Shown: positions 46,401 through 54,917 of the stretch, piece after piece
Position numbering within the stretch: position 1 is the stretch's first letter
Layout of the letters: every line of letters starts with the position of its first letter
Source of the DNA: Adhaeribacter aquaticus DSM 16391
Lineage (GTDB): Bacteria > Bacteroidota > Bacteroidia > Cytophagales > Hymenobacteraceae
Reading direction: 5' to 3'
Assembly: GCF_000473365.1 (NCBI RefSeq)
Contig: NZ_KI421517.1
Location: 2,131,404 to 2,195,403, forward strand
Length of the DNA: 64,000 nt
Position numbers and translations under genes: made by a program
The notes under the pieces: generated by a model
The model's input: the letters and a program-made list of their open reading frames with translations, nothing else
Database searches by the model: none
What the model was told of the DNA's origin: nothing

Positions 46401-47703
46401 ATCGCAGGAAGATGAATATAGAAATGCGCCAGGTATGCCATTTATATTAGGAAAGCAATACCAGTTGGAAAGTTTATACCGTTTAGCCGAAAGCCGAAAC
46501 TGGTACACCGACCGAAGTGAGTTATTAAACACGCCACTTAGTAATCTAAAAACGCAGAACTTTACCATAAGAACAGCTTTAGAACCATTCCGGAACTTTA
46601 ACATTCAAATCGACGCTAAGCAAGATCGGTCAGAAATAGAAGAAGTTTTCTACCGTAGGCCTATAGACGAAGCAACAGGAAATCCAGTACCAGGAGCTAG
46701 TCCTGAAAGGCAGAACCCCTTCCAAACCGGAGCCTTTAGTTCTTCATTTATTGCTATCCAAACTTTGTTTGAATCCAGCCGGGGAACTTCCTCCGATGCC
46801 TTTGACAGATTTATCCAGAACCGGCAGCAGATATTAGACAAACTAGAGACCGCTAATCAGGGATCAGGCAATTATGCTATAAACTCCCAGGATGTATTAA
46901 TGCCAGCCTTTTTATACGCGTATCAAGGCAAAGACATTAATGATTACGAGGCCAGGCCTTCCCGACCTTTTGGAGTATTCCCTCTGCCTAACTGGCGCTT
47001 TGATTATAATGGTTTAACAGATCTAGGAATTATTAGAAAGCATTTTAGCTCTGTCACTTTATCGCATGTGTATAATGCCAGTTATAATATAACTAACTTC
47101 TCTACTTCTCCGGAGTATAGTCGTGAGCCGGGCCGAAATGAATTGCCTACGCAGGTAAATACCCGGGGCGAGTATACCCCTTATTATATTATTAGTCAGG
47201 TTTTAATTTCTGAAAGACTGGCCCCATTAATAGGTGTCAATTTCCGGACAAGAAACAATATTTCTGGCCGGTTAGAATACCGTACTGAACGCAACCTGGC
47301 GATGAATATGACCAATGCTCAGGTAACGCAAAATGGCATTAAAGACTTTGTAATTGGTATGGGCTATACCACTAATAATTTCAGATTGCCATTTAAAATT
47401 AATGGTGAATATAAAACCCTGAAAAATGATTTAAATGCCCGGTTAGATTTAACCATTCGGGATAACAGCACCATTCAGCGAACTATTGTTTCAGAAGATA
47501 ATACCCCGGAAAAGAGCCGCAACGTGGTTACCAACGGTACCTTACAAATGCAATTACGACCAACTATTGATTACACCTTAAATCAGCGTTTAAACATTCA
47601 GTTTTATTTTACCCGGGTAGTCTCTTCTCCTAAGGTGGCTAACTCATTCAAGAACACTGTTACAGAGGGTGGTATTCAGCTCCGTTATAGTTTATCGCAA
47701 TAA
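40405..47703 (+). CDS. sprA: type IX secretion outer-membrane translocon protein SprA (Sov)
   Basis: SprA is the giant beta-barrel through which T9SS cargo crosses the outer membrane. At 2432 residues it has the expected size. The N-terminus carries a signal segment (KKYHLIFSSVTIIAFLIWM), then repeated SprA motifs such as ANPLFDRIFGGSAVDIQTNG and VGKIGDKMKLNFNWDTKANF. Long beta-rich stretches continue to a C-terminal aromatic-ended barrel (EGGIQLRYSLSQ). The start is a TTG at 40405, 19 nt after ruvA; the next in-frame ATG would cut most of the signal. It works with PorV, which binds the barrel, and with PorU, both encoded near 60 kb. The single frame is intact throughout. Confidence 0.97.
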   Translation: MSKKYHLIFSSVTIIAFLIWMTDAMSFNGTGLPRISTSWQTAVPQDTIDPDSSKNSSYIKSRRPTYKPKDRLSDPFSNQGSSSPLLLENPSNIKMDVEYNDSLRRFEISEKVGNMDYRNPTMMTFEEYSRFQQQQAIRNYWRAKSEGGVTGQPGTGSSRLIPRISVANPLFDRIFGGSAVDIQTNGNVGLKFGARFNRNFNRSLPYRQQRIGDFDFDQNMALNVVGKIGDKMKLNFNWDTKANFEFENNIKLDYTGYEEEILRKVEAGNVSLPLNNSLITGAQNLFGIKAQFQFGRLSVTTIASNVRGRNDEVNIQNGSQSRDFEIKASQYERDRHFFLSHFFRDRYDRALQNLPLVRSGIAIRRVEVFVVSDNRATENLRNVVALMDLGEADPAKIHRQQFVNGAPGRPANNGSNNLYQLLTSSPGNRNKDGVDQFLEGRNLQKTIDFEHVRARRLDPREYKFNPQLGYVSLNTPLLPEQTLGVAYEYTLNGQTYQVGELQDDYQNVKEDQVIFIKLLRSTNPAPINLPIWDLMMKNIYSLNATQVTRQNFQLRLVYKDDESGVDLTSLKEGQRIANIPLVEVLNLDNVNTNNDPPSDGNFDFLTDITIDPDNGRIIFPVVEPFGSFLNNQFLPEEQNLREKYVYQELYELTQTDAQQITDKDKFFLKGRYQASSSNEIALPGIQIAPGSVTVYSGGTRLTEGVDYQVDYNIGRVKILNPSYLSSANNLKVNFERAEIINPQPRALVGARLDYRINNDINFGGTVLHLGETPYNNNRVALGDEPSNNTIYGLDVNLRRDSRMLTKLTDMLPLIQTKAPSTITFNAEFAQLLPAKPKLLGENGVSYIDDFEGTESGFTLTGNYTGNNWRLASTPAPLIGLNSIDNSGREYAYNRAKLAWYTIDQGIYYRNGPQHPSNITQEVLKNHYIRGISRQEIFQNRDLDAINNFEYSFDMAYYPRERGQYNYNPNVSSDGKFLNGDPRNNYGGISREITFDNDFDNANVEYIEFWMMDPFIQSPGGYANIDDDDGNNKPNTTGGELVLNLGNVSEDLLKDQGKYEFENGLPTTPYNDDPTVTPKPDTQRTPWGFVTRLPFLTDAFDNNNDARQFQDIGLDGLTDTEEQAFFRNVSPVYANIADPSGDNFKHHLNAEYNQRQVKVLGRYKNFNGMEGNSRINSIEASYAYPDKEDLNKDNVVSDVERYYEYKIRLRPNQLNIGENFIVDKVDYVEPNTKDKVTWYQFRVPVRKPTNNIGGINGFKSIRFFRMYLTQFQEPVVLRLVSFQFVANQWRRYLGSISDGGVPCVGNCDTSVENFTISTVNVEENGQGRVRKNESIPYTLPPGIIRLRDNTSTLANRRQNEQSLQICVEDLKDTFGQAVYKNISMDMLIYKRLKMFIHANSPDGSTQNGEVRAFIRIGTDYTQNYYEYSVPLEITPKNATTQLDIWRANNFIDLALQDLVNVKAERNQNMGNDLSIFQPYKKTLGNGHTITVVGNPDLSTVQGIMLGVLNPRTSDRSGKSVCIWFNELRVADFDKTAGWASNARFNAKIADFATVTATGSYATVGFGSLQQKIAQRARANTMQFDVNANIAADKFIPERAGVRIPVSVQYGTTMVEPRWDPLDPDMPLQQSLQKFDDNPAMRSQYRQEVIGQVTNKTVSLLNVRKERIGNDTKVRPYDIENISLSYAYNERLRTDVVTDRDLTKNYTGSVAYTYNNTPKNYAPLTNFKVLQSPYFRFLKDFNITPLPSRVAFRADIDRRYNEIFLQRRLGLNDLPSSAGIPGVFQKYFFFNRIYDLKWDLTKSLIFDYTATNRAVIDEPAGQIDRNSEDALIRRNSQEIWKNLGRMGRTTNFDQLAAITYRLPLDKFPLTDWISADTRYAAGYTWTSASTALISDTLRIGNTIQNHTETSATGKIDLVRLYNKVRFLQAINNPAPPAPASGVGQPLNRPATPDTTAKRPEFKALKAVLRSLMTARSINFSYALTQGTLLPGYLPRTKFLGLSQEDEYRNAPGMPFILGKQYQLESLYRLAESRNWYTDRSELLNTPLSNLKTQNFTIRTALEPFRNFNIQIDAKQDRSEIEEVFYRRPIDEATGNPVPGASPERQNPFQTGAFSSSFIAIQTLFESSRGTSSDAFDRFIQNRQQILDKLETANQGSGNYAINSQDVLMPAFLYAYQGKDINDYEARPSRPFGVFPLPNWRFDYNGLTDLGIIRKHFSSVTLSHVYNASYNITNFSTSPEYSREPGRNELPTQVNTRGEYTPYYIISQVLISERLAPLIGVNFRTRNNISGRLEYRTERNLAMNMTNAQVTQNGIKDFVIGMGYTTNNFRLPFKINGEYKTLKNDLNARLDLTIRDNSTIQRTIVSEDNTPEKSRNVVTNGTLQMQLRPTIDYTLNQRLNIQFYFTRVVSSPKVANSFKNTVTEGGIQLRYSLSQ

Positions 47704-47729
47704 GCCTGAATATTTTTGAAAAAAGAATG

Positions 47730-47737
47730 TAATTTTG
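47730..47737 (+). promoter_or_regulatory. -7 box of gcvH
   Basis: TAATTTTG matches TAnnTTTG and lies 40 nt before the gcvH ATG. No -33 TTG at usual spacing. Confidence 0.4.
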
Positions 47738-47777
47738 AGCCGATAAAAATTTGTCTTAAAACATTAAAAAAAATAAA

Positions 47778-48158
47778 ATGAATTTACCTCAGGATTTAAA
47801 ATACACGAAAGAACACGAGTGGATACGCATTGAAGGCGATGTAGCTTATGTAGGCATTACTGATTTTGCTCAAAGTGAGTTGGGTGATATCGTATATGTA
47901 GACATTGATTCCGTAGATAAAGAAGTAAACCGCGACGAAGTTTTTGGTACTGTTGAGGCAGTTAAAACTGTTTCGGATTTGTTCTGCCCGTTAACGGGTA
48001 CAGTGCTGGAATTAAATCCAAAGCTTGATGCTAACCCGGAGCTAGTTAATTCAGATCCTTATGGCGATGGCTGGATGATAAAATTATCTATTGCTAATAC
48101 AGCAGAAGTAGCCGAATTATTAAGTGCTGAAGATTACGCTAACTTAGTAGGTGCGTAA
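47778..48158 (+). CDS. gcvH: glycine cleavage system H protein
   Basis: GcvH is the lipoyl carrier that shuttles the aminomethyl group between the P, T and L proteins of glycine cleavage. In 126 residues the lipoylated lysine is Lys63, in the motif [17 protein letters not shown]. The N-terminus ([26 protein letters not shown]) and the C-terminal half-barrel ([11 protein letters not shown]) are typical. Other gcv genes are not nearby. The VanZ-like gene starts 15 nt downstream. Confidence 0.97.
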   Translation: MNLPQDLKYTKEHEWIRIEGDVAYVGITDFAQSELGDIVYVDIDSVDKEVNRDEVFGTVEAVKTVSDLFCPLTGTVLELNPKLDANPELVNSDPYGDGWMIKLSIANTAEVAELLSAEDYANLVGA

Positions 48159-48173
48159 TTCTAACTGCTTTGC

Positions 48174-48569
48174 ATGTTTTTAAAATATAACCTTCCAACT
48201 TTTTTGTGGGCAACAGTCATGTTATTTTTAACACTGTTGCCCACAGATAAGCTACCAACTACCCCGGAGTGGCAGCTTATCTCTTTTTATACTGCTTCGC
48301 ACGCCGCAGTTTTTTTTCTGCTTGCTATTTTAATGCTTCGTGGTTTTACTAAGCAGAAGGACTTCGCCTTTTTAAATCAACATAGTGTTTGGCTAACTTT
48401 TGTCGTTTCAGTACTTTTTGGAGCCATGATTGAACTGCTCCAAAGTACTATGGGCCTGGGCAGGCAAGGCGATATCATGGATGTAATTAGTAATTCCCTT
48501 GGTACCATTGCCGGTATCAGTCTTTTTTTCCCGATTCGTCGTTTTCGTTTATTAGGTAGTTGGCTGTAA
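48174..48569 (+). CDS. VanZ-like membrane protein
   Basis: The 131-residue protein has about four hydrophobic helices: near residues 7-24, 36-58, 75-95 and 104-122. The last two enclose the VanZ-type motif GAMIELLQSTMGLGRQGDIMDVISNSLGT. VanZ-like proteins are widespread; some give low-level glycopeptide resistance, and most have unknown envelope roles. It probably shares a transcript with gcvH. Its 3' end overlaps the convergent membrane protein gene by 18 bp. Confidence 0.88.
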   Translation: MFLKYNLPTFLWATVMLFLTLLPTDKLPTTPEWQLISFYTASHAAVFFLLAILMLRGFTKQKDFAFLNQHSVWLTFVVSVLFGAMIELLQSTMGLGRQGDIMDVISNSLGTIAGISLFFPIRRFRLLGSWL

Positions 48570-49301
48570 CATTTGGCTCCTATGTTGGATGCTTTTGTTT
48601 TGTAACAATTGCTTTAGCGAAAACAGATGCAAAGCAATAGCTACTGGTACTAAAAAGCCGGGTAGCCAAATAAATGGCAATGTGGCAATAAAAGTATTAG
48701 CTGGTTCATTCATAAAAACCCTAAAAGGTGATGGTGCTGATAAAATGGCAATGCCGACAATATTAAGGACCAACCCTAGCCCCAGGATATTCCAGACAAC
48801 TCCCACCTGCTGGTAACCTGCTTTCTTTTTTCCTACATAATAAGCAACAAAAGGAGCTGTAAGGCCAACTAAAACATCAAAGTTTCTGCCTTCGAACGAC
48901 ATTTGTATGGGCACTGTATTATTCAGGAATAGGAGCCATAACACAATTTCTACCGGTCCTCTAAACGTTTGTAAGCCTATTATTCTAGCCGTCGAAATTT
49001 TGGTAAGGAACCGGCTAAACCTTCCGGAAAAAAGTAAGCCAATAGCCAATGCTAAAGGCGGTAAGTTAGAAATTAAGAACCGGGGCGGGAGAACAGTAAA
49101 ATTTTGGAAGAAGCCATTAACTGCCAGCACACCCAGTAATATCAACCAACCTATTAGCCCTATAAAAATTTTACCCGCCAACTCCTTCTGATTTCCTTCG
49201 CCTTTTAATCCCTGAGCTACTCCTGTTAATAATAAAAGTAAAACACTTGCTACCGTTAAAATAAATATGCCTGAAGCTATTTCATACAAATTAATTTCCA
49301 T
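48552..49301 (-). CDS. multi-pass membrane protein of unknown function
   Basis: The 249-residue protein has about seven hydrophobic segments separated by short polar loops. Examples are YEIASGIFILTVASVLLLLL, IFIGLIGWLILLGVLAVNGF and GVVWNILGLGLVLNIVGIAI. Family is not recognised beyond similarity to general Bacteroidota membrane proteins. The gene lies 78 nt downstream of an AraC-type regulator gene on the same strand, so that regulator may control it. The last 18 bp overlap the VanZ-like gene on the other strand. Confidence 0.78.
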   Translation of the reverse strand: MEINLYEIASGIFILTVASVLLLLLTGVAQGLKGEGNQKELAGKIFIGLIGWLILLGVLAVNGFFQNFTVLPPRFLISNLPPLALAIGLLFSGRFSRFLTKISTARIIGLQTFRGPVEIVLWLLFLNNTVPIQMSFEGRNFDVLVGLTAPFVAYYVGKKKAGYQQVGVVWNILGLGLVLNIVGIAILSAPSPFRVFMNEPANTFIATLPFIWLPGFLVPVAIALHLFSLKQLLQNKSIQHRSQMLQPTT

Positions 49302-49379
49302 GATCTGTGATTTTAAAAGTGATAGTTAGCTCAAAGGTAACTTCAGGCACTTACTAGCATTTTACCAAAATTGCTAATT

Positions 49380-50303
49380 TTAACTTAGGTGAGTACGATA
49401 ATCAGTAGCAGACATTTTTTCTTTCTTATAAAATGCCCGGCAAAACGAACTGAAATTGGCAAAGCCTACTTTTTCTGCTACTTCACCAATAGGCATATCT
49501 GGTTTTCTTAAAAGTCTTTTTGCTTTCTCTAACCGTAGTTGCGTTAAGTATTGGTAAGGCGACTGCTTAAAACAATTCTGAAACAACCGCAAATAATGGA
49601 ATTTAGATAAACAGGCAATACCGGCTAATTCATCCAGAGAAACTTCTCTATCACAAAAGCTATTTAGGTAATCGACAGAAAGTGAAAGGCGCCGAAACGC
49701 TTCTTGCTTGGTAGCCGATTTTACTGCGGGCATTTGGGCTATTTGTGCATTTACCTGCTGATGCACCTTTAGCAGATATCCTAGTATTTGAGCCAATAAT
49801 TCTTCTACCTGTAAATTATCTGCATTCTCCTGACTGCATTGGTATAGCTGGTGAAGCAGGCTTTCAACTATTGCTTCTTTGGGATATAATTTATTATAAA
49901 AGTTTATAGCAGAGGTTTGTTCGGCTACCGGATTATCTAATAGAGCTATATCCGGTAAAACTAGTCCTTGGTAAACTTCTGCTATAAATTTCTGCCCGAA
50001 ATGAATGTTAAAAGTTTCTGCCGGCGCGGTAGGCTCAATAGTTAAGGTATACCGTTGGTCTGGATTAGAAAGGAAAAAACAATCTTCCGGAATCTTTTGG
50101 GTTTGGTTTTCAACCTTACAAAGGCTGGTTCCTTTCCTATTCATGAAGAGCGTTAAGCCTCCTTTAATATCAGGACGGTAGCAACCCGAAGATTTTACGT
50201 GTAAAATTACATTTGGCCACCCTTCATTGGTTTGGAACCTATGAGCTACCTGGTCTTTTAACCAGGCTAAATCTGGAAAAGAGTTTCTGATGATTTTGCT
50301 CAT
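49380..50303 (-). CDS. AraC-family transcriptional regulator
   Basis: The 307-residue protein has an N-terminal cupin-like sensor half (PNVILHVKSSGCYRPDIKGGL, DCFFLSNPDQRYTLTIEPT). The C-terminal AraC domain has two helix-turn-helix motifs, near residues 220-300: EVSLDELAGIACLSKFHYLR and PIGEVAEKVGFANFSSFCRA, ending in YKKEKMSATDYR. The effector is not evident. It lies just upstream of the multi-pass membrane protein gene, a possible target. A terminator separates it from yicC upstream. Confidence 0.93.
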   Translation of the reverse strand: MSKIIRNSFPDLAWLKDQVAHRFQTNEGWPNVILHVKSSGCYRPDIKGGLTLFMNRKGTSLCKVENQTQKIPEDCFFLSNPDQRYTLTIEPTAPAETFNIHFGQKFIAEVYQGLVLPDIALLDNPVAEQTSAINFYNKLYPKEAIVESLLHQLYQCSQENADNLQVEELLAQILGYLLKVHQQVNAQIAQMPAVKSATKQEAFRRLSLSVDYLNSFCDREVSLDELAGIACLSKFHYLRLFQNCFKQSPYQYLTQLRLEKAKRLLRKPDMPIGEVAEKVGFANFSSFCRAFYKKEKMSATDYRTHLS

Positions 50304-50334
50304 AGCTAAGGGTAGAGAGATTAGCTAAAAGTAC

Positions 50335-50370
50335 AAAAAAAGCTGCCCTTGAGGCAAGAGCAGCTTTTTT
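50335..50370 (-). terminator. intrinsic terminator of yicC
   Basis: A6-AGCTGC pairs with GCAGCT-T6 and encloses a second small stem CTTG / CAAG. It lies directly after the yicC stop codon on the minus strand. Confidence 0.85.
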
Positions 50371-50373
50371 AAT

Positions 50374-51270
50374 TTATAAGATATTATTAAGTTGTTCTTT
50401 AATCTTTTCCAGTTCTTCTTTCATTTCTACAACCAAATGTTGTAGGGTAGCATCATTGGCTTTTGAACCTATCGTATTTATTTCCCGGCCAATTTCCTGC
50501 GCAATAAAACCTAATTTTTTACCGGTAGGCTCGGGTAAATATACAGTCTCGGTAAAATAATGTAAGTGGTTCACTAAACGTACTTTCTCTTCGGCAATAT
50601 CCAGCTTTTCAATGAAATAAATCATTTCCTGCTCAAATCTGCTCTGATTAAAACTCTCGGAAGAATTTATTTCCTGCAAGTGCGATTTTATACGCTCCCG
50701 AATGTATTCTAAACGTACCGGATCAAATTTATCAACCTCGGCCAATAATATTCTGATGCGGTCGATATACGAGATTATTTCGGAGGTTAGCGCTTTACCC
50801 TCATCGTTCCGGAAATGATTAAGGTTATAAATAGCTTCCTGTAATAAACCTGAAACTGTTTCCCAGGGCACAGGCGACTTATCTACTACTTCTTCTTCGG
50901 TAGTTTGCTCCTGCTGCATTACCTCCGGCATTTGTATGGCTAACCGAAATAATTCAGCTTTAGACGCTCCCACCGCATCAGCTGCTTTTTCAAATTCAGT
51001 ATAATAAGCCTGAAACAGTTCCTGGTTGATGGCACTCCGGAGGCGCTGATTTTTATTTTTATTAGTATAATCAATGGTTAAGGACACCTTGCCTCTTACC
51101 AAACTTTTGGTAATAATATTACGAATTTCCAGTTCCCTATCAACTAAAAACCGGGGGATTCTTACTCCTAAATCCATCCCTTTGGAGTTTAGCGATCTGA
51201 TTTCGATGGATAAGCTATATTGGTCGGCGTCAATATTAGCCGTACCAAAACCAGTCATGGATTGTAACAT
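50374..51270 (-). CDS. yicC: YicC family endoribonuclease-like protein
   Basis: The 298-residue protein matches the YicC plan: an N-terminal domain starting MLQSMTGFGTANIDADQYSL and EIRSLNSKGMDLGVRIP, and a C-terminal DUF1732 segment (EKVRLVNHLHYFTETVYLPEPTG followed by KKLGFIAQEIGREINTIGSK). YicC proteins have been linked to RNA cleavage and small-RNA turnover in E. coli and Bacillus. Length is typical. It is a single-gene unit with a terminator after it. Confidence 0.95.
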   Translation of the reverse strand: MLQSMTGFGTANIDADQYSLSIEIRSLNSKGMDLGVRIPRFLVDRELEIRNIITKSLVRGKVSLTIDYTNKNKNQRLRSAINQELFQAYYTEFEKAADAVGASKAELFRLAIQMPEVMQQEQTTEEEVVDKSPVPWETVSGLLQEAIYNLNHFRNDEGKALTSEIISYIDRIRILLAEVDKFDPVRLEYIRERIKSHLQEINSSESFNQSRFEQEMIYFIEKLDIAEEKVRLVNHLHYFTETVYLPEPTGKKLGFIAQEIGREINTIGSKANDATLQHLVVEMKEELEKIKEQLNNIL

Positions 51271-51606
51271 GTCTAAACAATTTGTTTTTGTAAAGGTAAT
51301 GTATATCTGCTAATTGAAAACAGATATATTTCAGCTTTACCAACTGTATTTTACAATTAAAAATAGCCTGAAAAAAGTGTTTAGCTTTTAAAGTTTAACT
51401 TACTAACATAAAGTTGTTTCTATATACCGCTGCACTATAAATAGGACCTATTTCCTTTCTCCGGCTTATAAATTTAATAAAGTACCTAATAAATGTTTGC
51501 CAGACGCTCTTTGCACTACTACCTGTTTAATTAAGGAAATGGCACTTCCACTGCAGACAATTAATAAATTCTTGACTGGAGCAAAAGCAACCTATTTTCC
51601 GAAATA
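51271..51606. other. intergenic region upstream of yicC
   Basis: No ORF or RNA gene is recognised. A short stem (ATATCTG / CAGATAT) lies near 51300-51330, within the probable yicC leader. Confidence 0.5.
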
Positions 51607-51648
51607 AAGCAAAAAAGCACCGCTTAATATAACGGTGCTTTTTTGCTT
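51607..51648. terminator. intrinsic terminator of the TolB/BamA-like gene
   Basis: AAGCAAAAAAGCACCG and its exact complement CGGTGCTTTTTTGCTT form a 16-bp stem with a 10-nt loop. It lies just after the stop codon at 51663 on the minus strand. Confidence 0.9.
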
Positions 51649-51662
51649 AGTATTTGTTATTC

Positions 51663-54600
51663 TTAGAAGTCATATCCTAAAGAAAGGTAAAATTTAGGTC
51701 CCTTTCTTCTAAAGTTCTCCTCGCCCCAGGCCACATCTAGTTTACCATACAATCCTAATAAGGTAGTACGCACCCCGGCTCCATAACCAAATAAAAACGG
51801 ATTACGATAGTTTACCACGGTTGCTTCAAATGGGTTATTAGAAGTTTCACTGGCTCTTCCGCCTACAGTTTGCGTGTTAAAGGAATTTCTCCGGCTAAAT
51901 GGATTGGCACCATGGTAGGCTGATCCAATGTCGCTAAACGCTGTTAGCTGCAAATTCCGGAAAAAGCCTGAACCGATCACATCATTTCTAAATAAGTACT
52001 GTACAATTGGTAATCTTATTTCTGAATTCCACAATATTTGTTTAGTTCCGTTACGGGCATTGTAATCAAACCCACGCATGGGCGTAGCAAATTGCTGGTA
52101 GAACAAATCAGCAGGTGCCTGATTCCGGAAAATATTGGTTCTTGGGTTATCTGAAGAGCGATCACTATCTTCTTTATTGAATAACCAGTTATCTACCCCA
52201 CCTAATAAATAAGGTTTGGCAGCCGGACCAAATGATTGTCCGTAGCTCAGCCGGTTTGCCCAAACAATTAGCCGGTGTATCTTCTGGTAATGCCGAAGGT
52301 CTAAGTAAAGGAAGCCAAAGTTTTTATTGGTTCCCTCTAAATCTTTGTAGGTACTAATACCGGCTTTCATGCGGGTACCTTCATACATGTTTACGCCGGT
52401 GGTGATGGAATTATCATAAACCAATTCACCGCCTACGCTAGCAAAAACATCTACGGTATCCGGCTCTGGTATATTGCTGGTGCTGTATCGGGTATGCAAC
52501 AACCTTGGCAATAACCTTACACTAATACTATGAGTTAACGGATAGCTTATGGCAGGGGTAAATTCATTACGGCTATAGCGTACCGGCCCGTTAGTAAAGT
52601 TTTTATGAACAGCTTGCTTTCTAAAGGAAACATGCACATCATACCGTTTTTTCAGGTTTACATATTCGCCGAAGAAATTGCTGGTTTTTAAATCAGTTAC
52701 AATAAAAGCGCCTCCATTTATCCGGTGATCTTCAAACATATCAGACATACCCACCTGGAAAATAGTACCAAATCCCATTATAGCATCCTGATTAATAGAA
52801 GAAATCACTTTGTTAATGCTAAAGCGCAAATCATATTTAATTGGCCCATCTATGTGCATTTCTTCGGCTACCGGAGCCGGTGCCGGGTTAGCTACAACCG
52901 GCCGTTCTCTAGCAGGTTGTTTTTGCTGATCTGCCTCAAATTCGTAGTTTTTCGGATCAATAGTTTTGTTGCCTGCCCTTGCCGAATCGGATGTTGGTTT
53001 ACTCTCTTCCGGTGCCGGAGTAGGTTCCGGAGCTTTTTTTGCCACGTTCTGGCGGGCTGCTACTGGTCGATTAGATCGTTCTTCTAATGTTTTTTGCCTT
53101 ACAGTTTTAAAGTCATTAAAACTTGCGCTTGTATTAAAATTAGGTAAATTATATACAAACTCTTTACCGCGGTCGGCGGCAATTAAAGTTAAGTTTTTGG
53201 TAGCTCCGCTGTAATCAAAAGCTTTAACATTTTGTAGAAAAGAAGTAACCCGGGTATGATTGCCGTTAACTAAATTATAACGGTATATGCTTCTTATACC
53301 ACTTTCCTCACTTAAATAAAGTATGTTTTCTTCATCTTCCGGCACCGGGGCAAATTCATTGGAAATAGAGCTGGTTAACTGTTTTGGATAGGCTCCATTC
53401 CGGCTTAAGTCCATAACATGCAAATCAAAATTATCAACAATCCGGTCAATTTTTGGCACATTGGTACCCATAGAATCTAACCAGCGGTTAGAGCTAAATA
53501 CAATGGCATTGCGGCCTTTCAGGAAAGCGACATTTTTGTCGTCATACAAGTCTTTGGTTAGTTGCTCTGGGTTGCGGGTGTTTCCCCTAAAGAGAAACAA
53601 GTCGCTCTGTCCGTTTTTAACAGCACTCATTACCATCATCCGGCCATCATCTGAGTAATCCAGGTTCTGTACCTGGCTAAACTGCGATAAAATGCCTCTG
53701 GTACCATTCCCAAAAATGGCAAACTTTAGGTTGGCAAAAAAAGCATTGTTCTTCCGGTTAAAATAATGCACCGCCAAAGTAGGCTGCGCCCGTTTTACCT
53801 CAATGATATTTAATTGCTGATTAGATTTCCAGGCTAGCAAAGGAGCTTTATAATCAATTTTCTGATCTGGGGTGCGGTATCCGCCTTTTCGGATGGTATG
53901 TATTTTTTTCCGGCCCACATTCACCACTTTAATTTCGTAGCGTCCCCGATCATTAGCCACATAAGCCACCCGCTTCCCATCCGGACTATAGGCCGGTTGG
54001 GTTAAAATAACATTCTTCGAATTTTTACGAAATAGCTGGTTGTTTTTATCTAAAGATACTAGCGTTGGGTCAGAGAAGGTGTTCATGGTGATATAGTGTT
54101 GCTGCCAATCACGCATAAACTTCTTATAAGGAATATTTAAACTACTCGCTATTCCTACTTCAATGTCCCGGGTAATGCGGGTTAAGTTTAAGATATTCTG
54201 AATAGACGTATAACCATATCTTTCTGAAATATAATTCCAAACAGATTGTCCGGCTAATGGTTGGTTAGGGGAAAACCAGGTATTGGTACGCTTCGATTTA
54301 TTCTTAATCACCATATCCCGCATATGGTTATCCATATCTACGTTCCAGCCTTCAGCTATATAAGCCGCCGCTCCGCTTAAAAACCATTCGGGTAGCCGTA
54401 GCATGTAACTACTTTGCAATACTTCTTTTAAACTACCACCATACATCATATCGTTCAGCAGCAGTTTTGTGATATTTAAGCTTAGCGCTTTTTTAAACTC
54501 CGTCTGGGTACCTTCAAAAGCTATTTCCAGTTTGTTTTTCAGGAATAAAGATTCGCCTCCGGTACGGTACTGATCTTCGTTCAGGCCTATATTACTTTGG

Positions 54601-54917
54601 CGCAAATCTGCAACTGAACTATACAGAATAATAGTGGTTTTAGAATAAGGGAAGTAACCAATTAAACTGGTAATCCGCTTCAGCTCTTTTTCGGCGTGTT
54701 CAGCGGTACGCTGAGCAGCCTCCTTACCTCTATCATAGTAGTACACATTAAAGTTTTGGGTACTAAGAAACTGCCAGTTAAATCTTTTATATTGAATACG
54801 GTTCCTTCCAAAAGGCTCCGTATTTATTTGGGCCTTTACTGCATTAGTTCCTAAAAGAACCAACAGAAGGACTACCCAAAAATGGAATGCCTGCAGGCGC
54901 TTGTAAAAATTTATCAT
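51663..54917 (-). CDS. outer-membrane protein: peptidase-MA-like, TolB-like propeller and BamA-like barrel
   Basis: The 1084-residue protein has a signal peptide (FHFWVVLLLVLLGTNAVKAQ). An N-terminal part resembles gluzincin peptidase-MA domains (about 45-270), but the HExxH position reads NITKLL (near 148), so it is likely inactive. Next comes a TolB/WD40-like propeller (about 300-600) with PAYSPDGKRVAYVANDRGRY and LDYSDDGRMMVMSAV. A Pro/Ala/Glu-rich linker (about 635-700) leads to a C-terminal surface-antigen barrel (about 720-1084) ending FYLSLGYDF with terminal Phe. It is probably an outer-membrane assembly or transport protein. It overlaps the FAD oxidoreductase gene by 4 bp and is co-transcribed with it. 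Confidence 0.85.
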   Translation of the reverse strand: MINFYKRLQAFHFWVVLLLVLLGTNAVKAQINTEPFGRNRIQYKRFNWQFLSTQNFNVYYYDRGKEAAQRTAEHAEKELKRITSLIGYFPYSKTTIILYSSVADLRQSNIGLNEDQYRTGGESLFLKNKLEIAFEGTQTEFKKALSLNITKLLLNDMMYGGSLKEVLQSSYMLRLPEWFLSGAAAYIAEGWNVDMDNHMRDMVIKNKSKRTNTWFSPNQPLAGQSVWNYISERYGYTSIQNILNLTRITRDIEVGIASSLNIPYKKFMRDWQQHYITMNTFSDPTLVSLDKNNQLFRKNSKNVILTQPAYSPDGKRVAYVANDRGRYEIKVVNVGRKKIHTIRKGGYRTPDQKIDYKAPLLAWKSNQQLNIIEVKRAQPTLAVHYFNRKNNAFFANLKFAIFGNGTRGILSQFSQVQNLDYSDDGRMMVMSAVKNGQSDLFLFRGNTRNPEQLTKDLYDDKNVAFLKGRNAIVFSSNRWLDSMGTNVPKIDRIVDNFDLHVMDLSRNGAYPKQLTSSISNEFAPVPEDEENILYLSEESGIRSIYRYNLVNGNHTRVTSFLQNVKAFDYSGATKNLTLIAADRGKEFVYNLPNFNTSASFNDFKTVRQKTLEERSNRPVAARQNVAKKAPEPTPAPEESKPTSDSARAGNKTIDPKNYEFEADQQKQPARERPVVANPAPAPVAEEMHIDGPIKYDLRFSINKVISSINQDAIMGFGTIFQVGMSDMFEDHRINGGAFIVTDLKTSNFFGEYVNLKKRYDVHVSFRKQAVHKNFTNGPVRYSRNEFTPAISYPLTHSISVRLLPRLLHTRYSTSNIPEPDTVDVFASVGGELVYDNSITTGVNMYEGTRMKAGISTYKDLEGTNKNFGFLYLDLRHYQKIHRLIVWANRLSYGQSFGPAAKPYLLGGVDNWLFNKEDSDRSSDNPRTNIFRNQAPADLFYQQFATPMRGFDYNARNGTKQILWNSEIRLPIVQYLFRNDVIGSGFFRNLQLTAFSDIGSAYHGANPFSRRNSFNTQTVGGRASETSNNPFEATVVNYRNPFLFGYGAGVRTTLLGLYGKLDVAWGEENFRRKGPKFYLSLGYDF